This document shows positions 9,458 to 18,011 of a DNA stretch of 64,000 nucleotides, piece by piece. The notes beneath the pieces were generated by a model that was not told the origin of the DNA, made no database searches, and saw only the letters and a list, made by a program, of their open reading frames with translations. This DNA comes from CAWBNS01 sp964445105 (lineage in GTDB: Bacteria > Chlamydiota > Chlamydiia > Chlamydiales > JAJFMA01). Each line of letters opens with the position of its first letter. Position 1 is the stretch's first letter. Where the stretch lies: positions 18,534-82,533 of the forward strand of contig CAYUJS010000002.1 of assembly GCA_964445105.1 (NCBI GenBank), in the 5' to 3' direction. The position numbers and the translations under genes were made by a program.

Positions 9458-9570
9458 GCAGTTCCCGCTAAAAAAAGATGAATTCACAACCTCGTCTAAA
9501 CATGAAAGAGCAAAACGAGGCTGAGAGCCGTCTTTGAGCCAGCCGGCTTCGTTTTTTTTAGCGGAGATTA
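9458..9570. repeat. Dispersed inverted-end repeat, copy B
   Basis: Element upstream of hyuA-2. Left end CAGTTCCCGCTAAAAAAAG, right end GTTTTTTTTAGCGGAG, inverted relative to each other. The right-hand interior (CTGAGAGCCGTCTTTGAGCC) matches copy D. Shorter interior than copies A and E (about 105 bases in all). Confidence 0.75.
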
Positions 9571-9653
9571 ATACCTCCGCACGGGCGCAGGAAATCAGTA
9601 AAATTTTTTGATCAAACTGGAAGAGCTCTTAAAATGCTCTTGCGTAAAGTGCT

Positions 9654-9758
9654 TTAGCGCACTGACAGGAGACTTGAAAGCAAGGCATTATCAACCGGTC
9701 TAAAATGACAGTTTGTGCGCCCCACATCAATGCCTAAAAAGAGTGTCCTCGCAGCTTT
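9654..9758 (-). pseudogene. Remnant of a third hyuA gene (N-terminal P-loop only)
   Basis: On the minus strand from 9743 the frame reads LFLGIDVGRTNCHFRPVD and stops at 9654. This is the start of HyuA (LGIDVGGTNTDFAIVD in the two intact copies) followed by unrelated sequence. At DNA level, TTGTGCGCCCCACATCAATGCCTAAA at 9713-9738 resembles the corresponding stretch of hyuA-2 around 9328-9353. Only the first 15-18 codons survive, so this is a truncated relic and not a gene. Confidence 0.65.
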
Positions 9759-9931
9759 TTCTCCAGGACTTCGGATGGCCAGCCAAAGCTGACCAGCCGA
9801 CGAAGCCAACTAACGTTCTTTTTTAAACAGATGACGGCAGCAAGAAAAGAGACAAGTGAGGCCCAGGGAGCTAGGTTTAAAGGTGACGTGCCACCTCTCG
9901 CCAACATCTCGCTGAAGCTGCGCTCCTGCAA
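9734..9931 (-). pseudogene. Possible C-terminal remnant of a second permease
   Basis: A 65-residue open frame containing LARGGTSPLNLAPWASLVSF and one hydrophobic helix. By eye it lines up with the C-terminal helix of the intact permease (LANWGGVPVLEAFIASWVVY), with shared LA, GG, P, AS and a CL further on. It ends exactly where the hyuA relic begins. The simplest reading is a decayed permease-hyuA junction, i.e. the leftovers of a third cassette. The match is short and the assignment tentative. Confidence 0.4.
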
Positions 9932-10167
9932 TAGCTGCTTTTCCTAGAAAGAGGATGCCAACATTTTAGCAACCTTTAGCCTGTCCTGGCGGTTATCCAT
10001 TTTGATACTTCCCTACGTGAGTTTATATAAGAATCTAGGAGCCTGCCTCTTTGTTTATTGCTGTCAACGCCCAAGCGTGCTTTCGTGAACTTTTGAACAC
10101 TTCCCTTTAAACCCTGCCGCCCCTACAATTTGCATTTTACAGATCGACCTCTCCAGAAGGAACCACC
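9932..10167. other. Intergenic stretch without recognisable gene
   Basis: Together with the relics and repeat B this completes the 800-base gap between hyuA-2 and the next gene. I see no further coding sequence or RNA gene. It ends with the ribosome binding site AAGGA seven bases before ATG 10168. Confidence 0.5.
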
Positions 10168-10905
10168 ATGCGCCTCTACGTTCTGCTCACGCTACTTTGT
10201 TCGCTCTGCATTAATGCTGTGAGCGACGAAATCTTTCTTCGCGACAATTTGATGCGGGCAAACCCTGGGGATTTCATCGTCAGCGCACAAAGCCGCAATT
10301 ACACTGTCTTGATCGTCATGGATAGAACAAAAGACAGCGTGGTCATTCAGGAAATCACCGTCCCTGAAAAGCGCTTCCCCAAAGGCATGGTGGACTCTTG
10401 GCGCGAATGGGTGATGCGCGGTGCTCCTGGCCATACCTCCTGGGTAGGCTACGAGATAGCTCCCTACTCAGGTGAATTCCGCGAATACTTTTCCTATTCA
10501 AGAAATGCGTGGTGCCAGCTCTGCGAAGGCGAAAACATCCTAGGCACGCTACTTAACCTTCGCATGCAACGGCTAGACGATCGTTATCGTCGACGCGTAG
10601 GAGGGGCACCCCCAAACCGCATTGACAATCGCGCTTTTTGGCAACCTCGCCTCATCTTGGATGGCCAAGAGGTCACCGGTGTAAGCTTTGACGCTTGGCG
10701 CGCACGTTGGCCTAAAGATGGCAGCGACCTATCGGGCAAAACTATCGAAGTCTACCTGCCCTCCAAAGAAAGCGGATATCCCTCTTATTTCCCCTACTGG
10801 CTGCAGGTCAGTGGCTTCATTGGTAAAGCGCGCGTACGCATCGTTGACTCCGGCCATCATTTAAATTCGCCTCAACCCCATTTACCGCGACGTCCCGCCG
10901 CTTAG
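10168..10905 (+). CDS. Secreted hypothetical protein upstream of lepB
   Basis: Protein of 245 residues with a clear signal peptide (MRLYVLLTLLCSLCINAVSD, cleavage likely near residue 18-20), so exported across the inner membrane. No catalytic motif is recognised; the middle contains a CQLCEG pair and a basic stretch RYRRRVGG, and the C-terminal third (TIEVYLPS, LQVSGFIGKARVRIVDS) looks like beta-rich sequence. An AAGGA site precedes the start. It ends 7 bases before lepB, implying one transcript. Conservation beside lepB in other chlamydiae would support a periplasmic or envelope role, but I cannot check this. Confidence 0.8.
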   Translation: MRLYVLLTLLCSLCINAVSDEIFLRDNLMRANPGDFIVSAQSRNYTVLIVMDRTKDSVVIQEITVPEKRFPKGMVDSWREWVMRGAPGHTSWVGYEIAPYSGEFREYFSYSRNAWCQLCEGENILGTLLNLRMQRLDDRYRRRVGGAPPNRIDNRAFWQPRLILDGQEVTGVSFDAWRARWPKDGSDLSGKTIEVYLPSKESGYPSYFPYWLQVSGFIGKARVRIVDSGHHLNSPQPHLPRRPAA

Positions 10906-10912
10906 GAGCCCC

Positions 10913-12604
10913 ATGTTATTCTGGAAGAGAACAGGACCCTCCAAAAAATCCACCAAAAGATCACTGGTGCGCTATTTTACCGAAGTCGCCTTAGCTATCG
11001 CCGTCGCACTGAGCATCGCCACCGTAATCAGGCAGATGTGGTTTGAGCCTTACAAGATCCCCAGCGGGTCTATGCGGCCCACCTTCCGCGAACAGGACCA
11101 TCTTTTGGTCTCTAAAACCGCTTTTTCACTTAATATACCGTTACAAACAAAACATTTTCTCTTCGAACCTGAGAACGTTAAACGCGGCGGAGTAGTCGTT
11201 TGGACGGGAGACAACGTAGACCTGCCGGACACAGACGCTACCTATTTCTGGCTTTTCCCCGGCAAAAAACGCTACATCAAACGATTGATGGGTAAGCCAG
11301 GAGACTCGCTCTATTTTTACGGGGGAAAAGTTTATGGGATCGATAAAGAGGGCAACGACATCAGTCCAGAATACCAGGCCTCTTACTTCCAAGGCCTAGA
11401 ATACATCCCTTTTCTCAACTTCCGTGGACGCGATGTTATTTCCAAAATGGAAAATACACAGCTCACACAGGTGCATTTTAAGCAGATGAACCAGGCTTTA
11501 GGCCGCCTCACCTTTTTAGGTCCTCAGCCTCTCAAGGGAGAGGTTTTTAACGGTCAAGATTGGGTTAAAGATGACCCGGCCGCACAAAAAAAATCACACG
11601 ACACCATCAAGACCTATAGCGATTTTTTCGGCATCCGCAATTTCGCCATGGCGCGCCTACTCACAAAAGAACAGCTCAAATCCCTGCTCAATATCGATCC
11701 AGCTACCCTCGACGAAGGTTTACTCTACCTAGAGCTTATGCACGCCCCCAGCCTCTCATATCCTAGGCCGACCACCCACAACCAGCTGGTCGGCACACAG
11801 TCTTCCGTGATTTCTCTACAGTGCGAGCACCTCAACGCTCTCATGGATACGCTGTACACAGATCGTTTCATCGTCAAAGACGGGCGAGCGACCTCCTACC
11901 GCGGTGAGGACCAGACTCCCTTAAAGTACCGCCCCCCTTTTAGTGACGTCCCCGACGGCACGTACGAGTTCTACTATGGCAAAGGCTACGAAGTAGACTC
12001 CACAGGCTGGCTGAGAGTCCTCCCTGCTGATCATCCCCTTTACAGTCATGCACTAGACAATATTCAGAGACTGTTTAACTATGGCATCGAGCCCCATCTC
12101 GCCTTCGAACCCCGCCTAGGAAACGCCCTGTTTCCCAATAGATATGCCTACTTTCGCGAAGGAAGCCTGCATCTAATGGGCGGGCCTGTATTCCTCAATG
12201 GCGACCCCTTGCTTGCAAACTTTGTCAAAAAAGAGCTCGACAAGCAAGCAAACTCCTCGGATAGCGCCCCTTACATCGCTTTCCATGATTTCGGACCGCC
12301 TTTGCAAGCAGATGGCTCCATCGACCAGCAGTTCCTACGCACGTTTGGGGTCCAACTGCCCGAAGGCCACTACCTTGTACTTGGGGACAACCATGCTGTG
12401 AGCCAAGACAGCCGCTATTTTGGCTTTCTCCCCGCTGACAATCTGCAAGGTGAACCACTCTTCATCTTTTGGCCGCCAGGGAACCGCTGGGGTTTCCCCT
12501 CGCAAGCAGAGTACCCCTGGATCACCACGCCCAGCGTGATCGCCTGGTCTATCGCGCTGCTTGCGTGGCTCATCAATACCCTCTACCGCCGCCGCCAAGC
12601 CTAG
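10913..12604 (+). CDS. lepB: Signal peptidase I (chlamydial large-insertion type)
   Basis: Inner-membrane serine-lysine protease that removes signal peptides. The 563 residues are nearly twice the usual length, which is characteristic of chlamydial LepB. One N-terminal membrane helix (about 22-42) is followed by the catalytic-serine box KIPSGSMRPTF (Ser53) and the lysine box KRYIKRLMGKPGDS (Lys123). A long insertion of roughly 300 residues without recognised motifs separates this from the C-terminal box GHYLVLGDNHAVSQDSRYFG. A final hydrophobic helix and basic tail (LYRRRQA) suggest a second membrane anchor. The end overlaps the convergent HAD gene by 4 bases. Confidence 0.95.
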   Translation: MLFWKRTGPSKKSTKRSLVRYFTEVALAIAVALSIATVIRQMWFEPYKIPSGSMRPTFREQDHLLVSKTAFSLNIPLQTKHFLFEPENVKRGGVVVWTGDNVDLPDTDATYFWLFPGKKRYIKRLMGKPGDSLYFYGGKVYGIDKEGNDISPEYQASYFQGLEYIPFLNFRGRDVISKMENTQLTQVHFKQMNQALGRLTFLGPQPLKGEVFNGQDWVKDDPAAQKKSHDTIKTYSDFFGIRNFAMARLLTKEQLKSLLNIDPATLDEGLLYLELMHAPSLSYPRPTTHNQLVGTQSSVISLQCEHLNALMDTLYTDRFIVKDGRATSYRGEDQTPLKYRPPFSDVPDGTYEFYYGKGYEVDSTGWLRVLPADHPLYSHALDNIQRLFNYGIEPHLAFEPRLGNALFPNRYAYFREGSLHLMGGPVFLNGDPLLANFVKKELDKQANSSDSAPYIAFHDFGPPLQADGSIDQQFLRTFGVQLPEGHYLVLGDNHAVSQDSRYFGFLPADNLQGEPLFIFWPPGNRWGFPSQAEYPWITTPSVIAWSIALLAWLINTLYRRRQA

Positions 12605-13263
12605 CAGATCAAAGCCGCTACGCGATTGATCGTTAGCTCATCGAAAGAACTCACTACTAGGTCGGCTTGAGAGAGCTCGTGGGGGCTGTGCGAAGTAGAA
12701 ATGCCAACCACTTTCATGCCTGCTGACTTGGCCGCACGAATGCCCAGGACGGCATCCTCGAAAACGACGCACCGCTCTGGGGGCATCTCCAACGCTTCTG
12801 CAGCCTTAAAAAAAATTTCTGGATCGGGCTTGCCGCGGCGCACGTCATCCACACAGACAAATGCTCTGATCCAGTCGGCAAACCTATATTGCGCCAACGC
12901 CAGATTCATCACTTCACGCGTTGAGGAAGTTCCTACAGCAATGGGGATCTGCCCTTCGCTAAGTTTTTCTAACCAAGGAAATACCCAAGAAAATGGCTTC
13001 AATTGACCATCCATAATCTGCAAGCAATAGTGCGCCCGCAGCTCTTGCAAAATCACAGAAATTTCATGATCCTCAAATGGCCAGCCAAGCACCTCTTTCA
13101 TAAAAGTGGCAGAAGGCACGCCGTTGGAGCGGTAGAAATTACCCACATCATAGGGCAAATTTCGCGCTTGCGATATATGGCTCCAGCAGCGCTCCCACAA
13201 AGGAATAGAATCCACTAGCACACCATCAAAGTCGAAGATGGCCGCCCAGTTTTTCTTTAGCAT
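12601..13263 (-). CDS. HAD-superfamily phosphatase, beta-phosphoglucomutase-like
   Basis: Haloacid-dehalogenase-type hydrolase, 220 residues. Motif I is FDFDGVLVDS at about 11-20 (nucleophile and acid/base Asp), motif II GTSSTREVMN near 112, motif III lysine in DDVRRGKPDPEIF, and motif IV CVVFEDAVLGIRAAKSAGM. The DGVLVDS form and the GKPDPEIFFKAAE block are typical of the beta-phosphoglucomutase/sugar-phosphatase branch with a helical cap after motif I. It lies 2 bases downstream of ileS on the same strand. The substrate is likely a small phosphorylated metabolite; not determined. Confidence 0.88.
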   Translation of the reverse strand: MLKKNWAAIFDFDGVLVDSIPLWERCWSHISQARNLPYDVGNFYRSNGVPSATFMKEVLGWPFEDHEISVILQELRAHYCLQIMDGQLKPFSWVFPWLEKLSEGQIPIAVGTSSTREVMNLALAQYRFADWIRAFVCVDDVRRGKPDPEIFFKAAEALEMPPERCVVFEDAVLGIRAAKSAGMKVVGISTSHSPHELSQADLVVSSFDELTINRVAALIC

Positions 13264-13265
13264 GG

Positions 13266-16200
13266 CTACTTCTCCACTTTGGCAATGCTGATTAACGCCT
13301 TTTCTCCGTTAAGCTCCCATTGTGTCCCCTGTCCAACTGGACTAAAGGCTACAGAAAGAGCCAATACTTCATTTAGAATGTAGTCGCCATGTAAAACAAA
13401 GCACTGCTGCACCCGCGCAGAAGTATCCATTGCCAGGTGAATCCGATCCGCCACATCTAGCGACGCATCCCTACGCATCGTGTTTACCTTATTGACAACC
13501 TCGCGCGCCAAACCCTCCATCAACAATTCATCGGTCAAGGTGGTATCTAAAGCAATAGTGATCGTGCCCAGGTTCGCTGCCACTAGGCCCTCGCGTACGC
13601 TACGGTGCAGCTCGATATCTTCGGGCCCTAGTACAATAGACTCTCCCTCTACTTCGATGCTCGTAGACCCTTCCCGATGCAGCTGCAGCAGCTCAGCTTT
13701 GGTAAACTGTCCGACAAGCAGCTGTATAGCTGGCATACGCTTGCCTACTTTTCTGCCAAGCGTGCGAAAGTTCGCTTTTGCCTTTAACTGCACAAACTGC
13801 TGCTCGTCCGAACTAAACTCGATTTTTTTTACATTCAGCTCGTCTGCAATCAGTTGTGCGTGCTCCTGAAGAAGCGCTAATTCCTCCGCATCGCCGGTCG
13901 CTAAATAGGCGGTAGGGAGGGGCTGACGCACTTTTAACTTCTGTTCCTTGCGCAAAGAATGTCCTAGGCTGACCGTGGTTTGCACCGCAGCCATCGCCTT
14001 TTCTAAAGCCAGGTCGCGCGCTGACTCTTGATAGCTCGGGTAATCACAGAGGTGCACCGATTCTGGCATTCCCTCTGTACGCAAGTTACGATAAATTACC
14101 TCTGTGATGAACGGCACAAAAGGCGCGGCTAGCTTTGTAAACTGCAACAGCACCTCATACAAAGTCGCAAAGGCTTCCAAACAGGCAGGTGAGCTGTCAC
14201 CCTCCCAAAAACGACGACGCGAACGACGAATGTACCAATTGGTCAATTGCTCGACAAAGCCTACCAAGGGCTCTACGGCTGCACTCAGATCATAGGCATC
14301 CATGCCTAGTTCAACCTCATGAATGAGCTTATGCAATACTGACAGGATCCAACGGTCAATCTCTTCGACCGGCTTCTCATTTACTGGCGACGGCTTCCAG
14401 TTATAAACACGCGCATAGGTAACAAAAAAAGTATAAGCATTCCATAAGGGGATCAAAATCTGCCGCAAGACTAGCTCCACTCTTCTTTCGGAAAAACAGA
14501 GGTCGTCCGCACGCACTGCCGGGCTGTGTAGCATGTAAAGGCGGATTGCATCCGCCCCATACTTCGCTACCACCTCCATCGGATCGGGATAGTTCCGCAA
14601 ACGTTTTGACATCTTTACACCGGACTCTGTCAAAATTAAACCGTTCACAATCACGTTTTTGAACGCCATGGAGTCAAATAAAACGGTCGAAAGGATCGTG
14701 AGCGTGTAAAACCAACCGCGTGTCTGGTCCAATCCTTCAGCGATGAAATCTGCCGGGTGCCCTCGGTCGAAGGCCTCTTTACTTTCAAACGGATAGTGGT
14801 TTTGCGCGTAGGGCATTGAACCGGCATCAAACCAACAATCAAATACCTCGGGAACACGCTTGAAGGTCTTACCATTTTTGGTAAAGGTCAGCTGATCTAC
14901 AAAATGTCGATGCAAATCGTCGAGTTTGGTGCCGCTCAGTTCTTCTAACTCGCGACGACTCCCCACCACGTGTAATTCGCCGTCAGAAGAGCGCCAGATA
15001 GGGATAGGCGTGCCCCAATAGCGGTTGCGACTAATCGCCCAATCGCGCGCTCCCGCCAGCCAATTACCGAAACGGCCCTCTTTCAGATGGGCAGGCGTCC
15101 AATGAATATCCCGATTGATTTCTACCATCCGTTCCTTAATCTTCTCGACTGCTACAAACCAGGTCTGTACGGCTTTATAAATAAGTGGTGTTTCCGAGCG
15201 CGGACAGAAGGGATAGCGGTGGCGAATCGTTCCCTGATGGAAGAGAAGCCCAGCATCCTTCAAACGCCTCGCGATCTGCTTGTCTGCATCCTTAACAAAC
15301 AGCCCCTGATACTCAGGAATTTCTTCCGTGAATTGGCCATTGCTATCCACTGGACAAACAAGCTCAATCCCCTCTCGCTTGCAGGCATAAAAATCTACCT
15401 CGCCAAAAGCCGGCGCCGCATGCACAATGCCCGTTCCCTCTTGCAAAGTCACCGACTCTTCAGCGATGACCCGAAATGCGCCCTGGCGCAAAGCAAAGTA
15501 GGGCAAGAGAGGCTGATAGCGCCTCCCCACCAGTACACGCCCTGTAAATCGCTCCACTACGGTGTGGTTCTGTTCGTCAGCAAAATAGTTGGCCGCGCGA
15601 GCTGCGCCCAACACATAATTTCGACCATCTATGCGGTTATATATTTTAACATAATCGGCTTCTGGATGTACCATGAGGGCTAAATTTGAAATCAGTGTCC
15701 AAGGGGTCGTCGTCCAAGCCAGCAACACTGTATTTGGATCGTCTGCCAAAGGAAAATTCACAACCAAAGACGGATCGTCGACATCTTTGTAGTTTTCACC
15801 TGCTTCAAAGTTGGAGAGGGGAGTACCCAGCTTAGCCGAGAACGGCATCACCTTAAATCCCTCATAAACTAGACCCTTATCATACACCTGCTTAAAAGCC
15901 CACCATACAGACTCCATGAAGTTTGGATCCATGGTTCGATAGGTTTGCTTAAAATCCACCCAACGGCCCATGCGTTCTACTGTTCCACGCCACTCTTGCG
16001 TATAGCGCAACACAATGCTCCGGCAGGCCTCGTTGAACTTGTCTATCCCGAAGGCCTCAATACTCTTAGCACCAGACAGCTGGTACTGTTTTTCGATTTC
16101 GCTCTCTACCGGTAATCCATGACAGTCCCAGCCAAAGCGCCGAGGCACATAAAAACCTTTCATAGCTTTATAGCGCGGCACCACATCTTTAATCGTACCC

Positions 16201-16382
16201 GCCAACAAGTGCCCATAATGCGGCAAGCCGGTCGCGAAAGGGGGCCCGTCATAAAACGAAAACAACGGCGCTCCAGATCGTTGGCTGAGAGATTTTTGAA
16301 AAATATCTTTCTCTCTCCAGAATTCCAAGACAGCGTCTTCCTGCCTAGAAAGAGAATCATGGCTCGGCTCGTCAAACATCAT
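13266..16382 (-). CDS. ileS: Isoleucyl-tRNA synthetase
   Basis: Class I aminoacyl-tRNA synthetase charging tRNA-Ile, 1038 residues, the long eukaryote/archaea-like form found in Chlamydia. The HIGH-type signature is PHYGHL at 54-59, and the KMSKR signature GVKMSKRLRNYPDP lies near 589. The WDCHGLPVESEIEK block and an editing (CP1) domain with TTPWTLISNLAL lie between them. The C-terminal region (LADELNVKKIEF, VKVRQPL-like KLKVRQPLPTAYL) is the long-form extension. Two adjacent ATGs (16382 and 16379) make the exact first residue uncertain by one. No T-box or other leader is apparent upstream; repeat copy C sits there. Confidence 0.97.
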   Translation of the reverse strand: MMFDEPSHDSLSRQEDAVLEFWREKDIFQKSLSQRSGAPLFSFYDGPPFATGLPHYGHLLAGTIKDVVPRYKAMKGFYVPRRFGWDCHGLPVESEIEKQYQLSGAKSIEAFGIDKFNEACRSIVLRYTQEWRGTVERMGRWVDFKQTYRTMDPNFMESVWWAFKQVYDKGLVYEGFKVMPFSAKLGTPLSNFEAGENYKDVDDPSLVVNFPLADDPNTVLLAWTTTPWTLISNLALMVHPEADYVKIYNRIDGRNYVLGAARAANYFADEQNHTVVERFTGRVLVGRRYQPLLPYFALRQGAFRVIAEESVTLQEGTGIVHAAPAFGEVDFYACKREGIELVCPVDSNGQFTEEIPEYQGLFVKDADKQIARRLKDAGLLFHQGTIRHRYPFCPRSETPLIYKAVQTWFVAVEKIKERMVEINRDIHWTPAHLKEGRFGNWLAGARDWAISRNRYWGTPIPIWRSSDGELHVVGSRRELEELSGTKLDDLHRHFVDQLTFTKNGKTFKRVPEVFDCWFDAGSMPYAQNHYPFESKEAFDRGHPADFIAEGLDQTRGWFYTLTILSTVLFDSMAFKNVIVNGLILTESGVKMSKRLRNYPDPMEVVAKYGADAIRLYMLHSPAVRADDLCFSERRVELVLRQILIPLWNAYTFFVTYARVYNWKPSPVNEKPVEEIDRWILSVLHKLIHEVELGMDAYDLSAAVEPLVGFVEQLTNWYIRRSRRRFWEGDSSPACLEAFATLYEVLLQFTKLAAPFVPFITEVIYRNLRTEGMPESVHLCDYPSYQESARDLALEKAMAAVQTTVSLGHSLRKEQKLKVRQPLPTAYLATGDAEELALLQEHAQLIADELNVKKIEFSSDEQQFVQLKAKANFRTLGRKVGKRMPAIQLLVGQFTKAELLQLHREGSTSIEVEGESIVLGPEDIELHRSVREGLVAANLGTITIALDTTLTDELLMEGLAREVVNKVNTMRRDASLDVADRIHLAMDTSARVQQCFVLHGDYILNEVLALSVAFSPVGQGTQWELNGEKALISIAKVEK

Positions 16383-16463
16383 TAAACCTAAAGTCGCTAA
16401 ACATTGTTAAAAAACCCCTCCATTGTAGGCGACACAATACTTTCTAGGCAAACGAGAACAAAG

Positions 16464-16590
16464 AGCAGCGGCTCCCGCTAAAAGTAGAAACCGTCTCTGT
16501 TTCCGACGAATTCGTAGCCGGATGCTACGGGTGACAAGCAAAATAAGGCTAATGGCCACCCCGGAGCCAGTCGGTTCCCTTTTTTAGAAC
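16464..16590. repeat. Dispersed inverted-end repeat, copy C
   Basis: Lies in the gap between the divergent ileS and the next gene. Left end AGCAGCGGCTCCCGCTAAAA; right end GGTTCCCTTTTTTAGAAC. Read on the minus strand, its interior (GGCCATTAGCCTTATTTTGC and GTCACCCGTAGC) matches copy A closely, minus an internal segment of about 30 bases. Confidence 0.78.
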
Positions 16591-16654
16591 AAAGAGCGAA
16601 CCTCTTGACTAAATGCACTTTGGCAGGAAAAATGCGCAAAAACCCAGGCAGCCC

Positions 16655-17551
16655 ATGCGCGCACTTTCCCTCATAACTCTTGTCATTTTGTCTGCTATCA
16701 CTCCTGCACAGGCGGTTCCCACTGCATCCAAAGAAATTGGCAGAGACCACTGCCCTAGAGCAATCGCTAAGATCCTGCTAGATATTCAAGATCAGCTTTT
16801 TTACCAAGCTTGGGTTGCGTCTAAAAAAACCTCATTAGGCGACGATTTTGAGCCTGAAAAATACCTGCTAGGCCAGCTCAGCCAAATCGATAACATGGTG
16901 GCCTGCGAAAGTATAGGCTTTGCGATCCAGCGCAGCATTTATGAACACCCAGATGCCGACGAACAAACCATTGTCGCCAACACAAGTCTAGAAGATGCGA
17001 TCGCCTACCAGCTGATGCGCATTGTTTCCACAGACATTTACGGAGAAACCGCCTTAACCCACGCCGCCGCTTCTCAAGAAGGAAAAGGCTTTGAAACAAC
17101 CGGTGAGCTGCTGAGAAAAATCCTCAGCAGCTTCCAGGCCGCGGTAGACCAGCGATTGGGAAAAGCGAAGTTAGTCTACAAGGACGCCCAGATTCACGAT
17201 TTAGAAGCCCCAGGCCTGCGCGCAGGCTACGAGAAAATACTGCATAGGCTAAAGCAAATCATCGCCCGCGACGGGATCGTCACCGTCTATTTCAATTTCA
17301 TCAGCCCGGCAGACCCACAAAAACTAGGCACAGTACGCCACAGTATTTTCGCTGAGTTTCAGGCCGCCCATTTCTACCTATTCGACATGAATGCGCCCAA
17401 ATGGGTGGTCACCTGGGGCAATGGAGACGGAAGCTACCCAGATGCTGAATCATTGCTAAGAAACGCCCTAGACTATATAGGTGCGGCCTACCTACAGCCT
17501 AACGTCGGTAATAGGCAGACCGCGTTGCAGCTGGCCATATATTCGAATTAG
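16655..17551 (+). CDS. Secreted protein, possible papain-fold cysteine protease
   Basis: From ATG 16655 the protein starts MRALSLITLVILSAITPAQA, a good signal peptide; the frame is open to 16613 but the longer version would bury it. About 298 residues. No family is recognised with certainty. Cys84 (NMVACESIGFA), His229 (TVRHSIFAEF) and Asp244 (FYLFDMNAP) have the order and the roughly 15-residue His-Asp spacing seen in papain-fold/C58 (YopT-type) proteases, which is suggestive only. A secreted or effector role would fit a chlamydia. It stops 5 bases before the end of a convergent cysteine-rich gene. Confidence 0.72.
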   Translation: MRALSLITLVILSAITPAQAVPTASKEIGRDHCPRAIAKILLDIQDQLFYQAWVASKKTSLGDDFEPEKYLLGQLSQIDNMVACESIGFAIQRSIYEHPDADEQTIVANTSLEDAIAYQLMRIVSTDIYGETALTHAAASQEGKGFETTGELLRKILSSFQAAVDQRLGKAKLVYKDAQIHDLEAPGLRAGYEKILHRLKQIIARDGIVTVYFNFISPADPQKLGTVRHSIFAEFQAAHFYLFDMNAPKWVVTWGNGDGSYPDAESLLRNALDYIGAAYLQPNVGNRQTALQLAIYSN

Positions 17552-17556
17552 GAGGC

Positions 17557-17940
17557 TTAATGCCTCGCCCCGCCTTTGCGCAACTCACGATAGCCTTCCC
17601 AATAGTAGCAGTGTTTTTTGGCCCAGTTGCGATACACCTTACGTAAGCACGGGCTAGGACTGCAACACGCACAGTGCAGACAGTGGCTAGTCCCGCAGTG
17701 TGCGCACTCGTGGTAGGAATAGGCGCACTTGTGGCAGTAGTTCTCGTTACACTGCTGCTGAAAACAGGTTTGACCGGTGCAAACGCAATCGTTACAATAA
17801 AAAACACTACAGAGCAGACGCACCGGTCCTACGGGCACAGCTTCAACGCATGTCTCTGCACCAGCCACCGAGGTTGAGCTCAGACAAACCGTTGCTAGAA
17901 AAGCGGCTAAAACGATAATGTATTTAGTCAGCGACACCAC
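17557..17940 (-). CDS. Small secreted cysteine-rich protein
   Basis: 127 residues with a signal peptide (VSLTKYIIVLAAFLATVCLS, cleavage near AGA-ET at 28-29). The mature part of about 99 residues holds 17 cysteines, many as CxxC or CC pairs (CNDC, CHKC, CAHC, CLHCACC), interspersed with histidines. A basic aromatic tail follows (KVYRNWAKKHCYYWEGYREL). No family recognised. Either disulfide cross-linking in the chlamydial envelope, comparable in principle to the cysteine-rich OmcA/OmcB proteins, or metal binding would explain the composition. The high cysteine density in a frame with a signal peptide makes a chance ORF unlikely. Confidence 0.75.
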   Translation of the reverse strand: MVSLTKYIIVLAAFLATVCLSSTSVAGAETCVEAVPVGPVRLLCSVFYCNDCVCTGQTCFQQQCNENYCHKCAYSYHECAHCGTSHCLHCACCSPSPCLRKVYRNWAKKHCYYWEGYRELRKGGARH

Positions 17941-18011
17941 TCAAATCCATGTTATAAATTTCTATGTAGCCAAACCTCGCCACTAGGTCAATATAAAAAA
18001 AGAACAAAAGG

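Noticed and set aside
16383..16463. Possible leader or T-box before ileS
   Set aside because: No T-box consensus, specifier loop or antiterminator seen; only the repeat element lies upstream.
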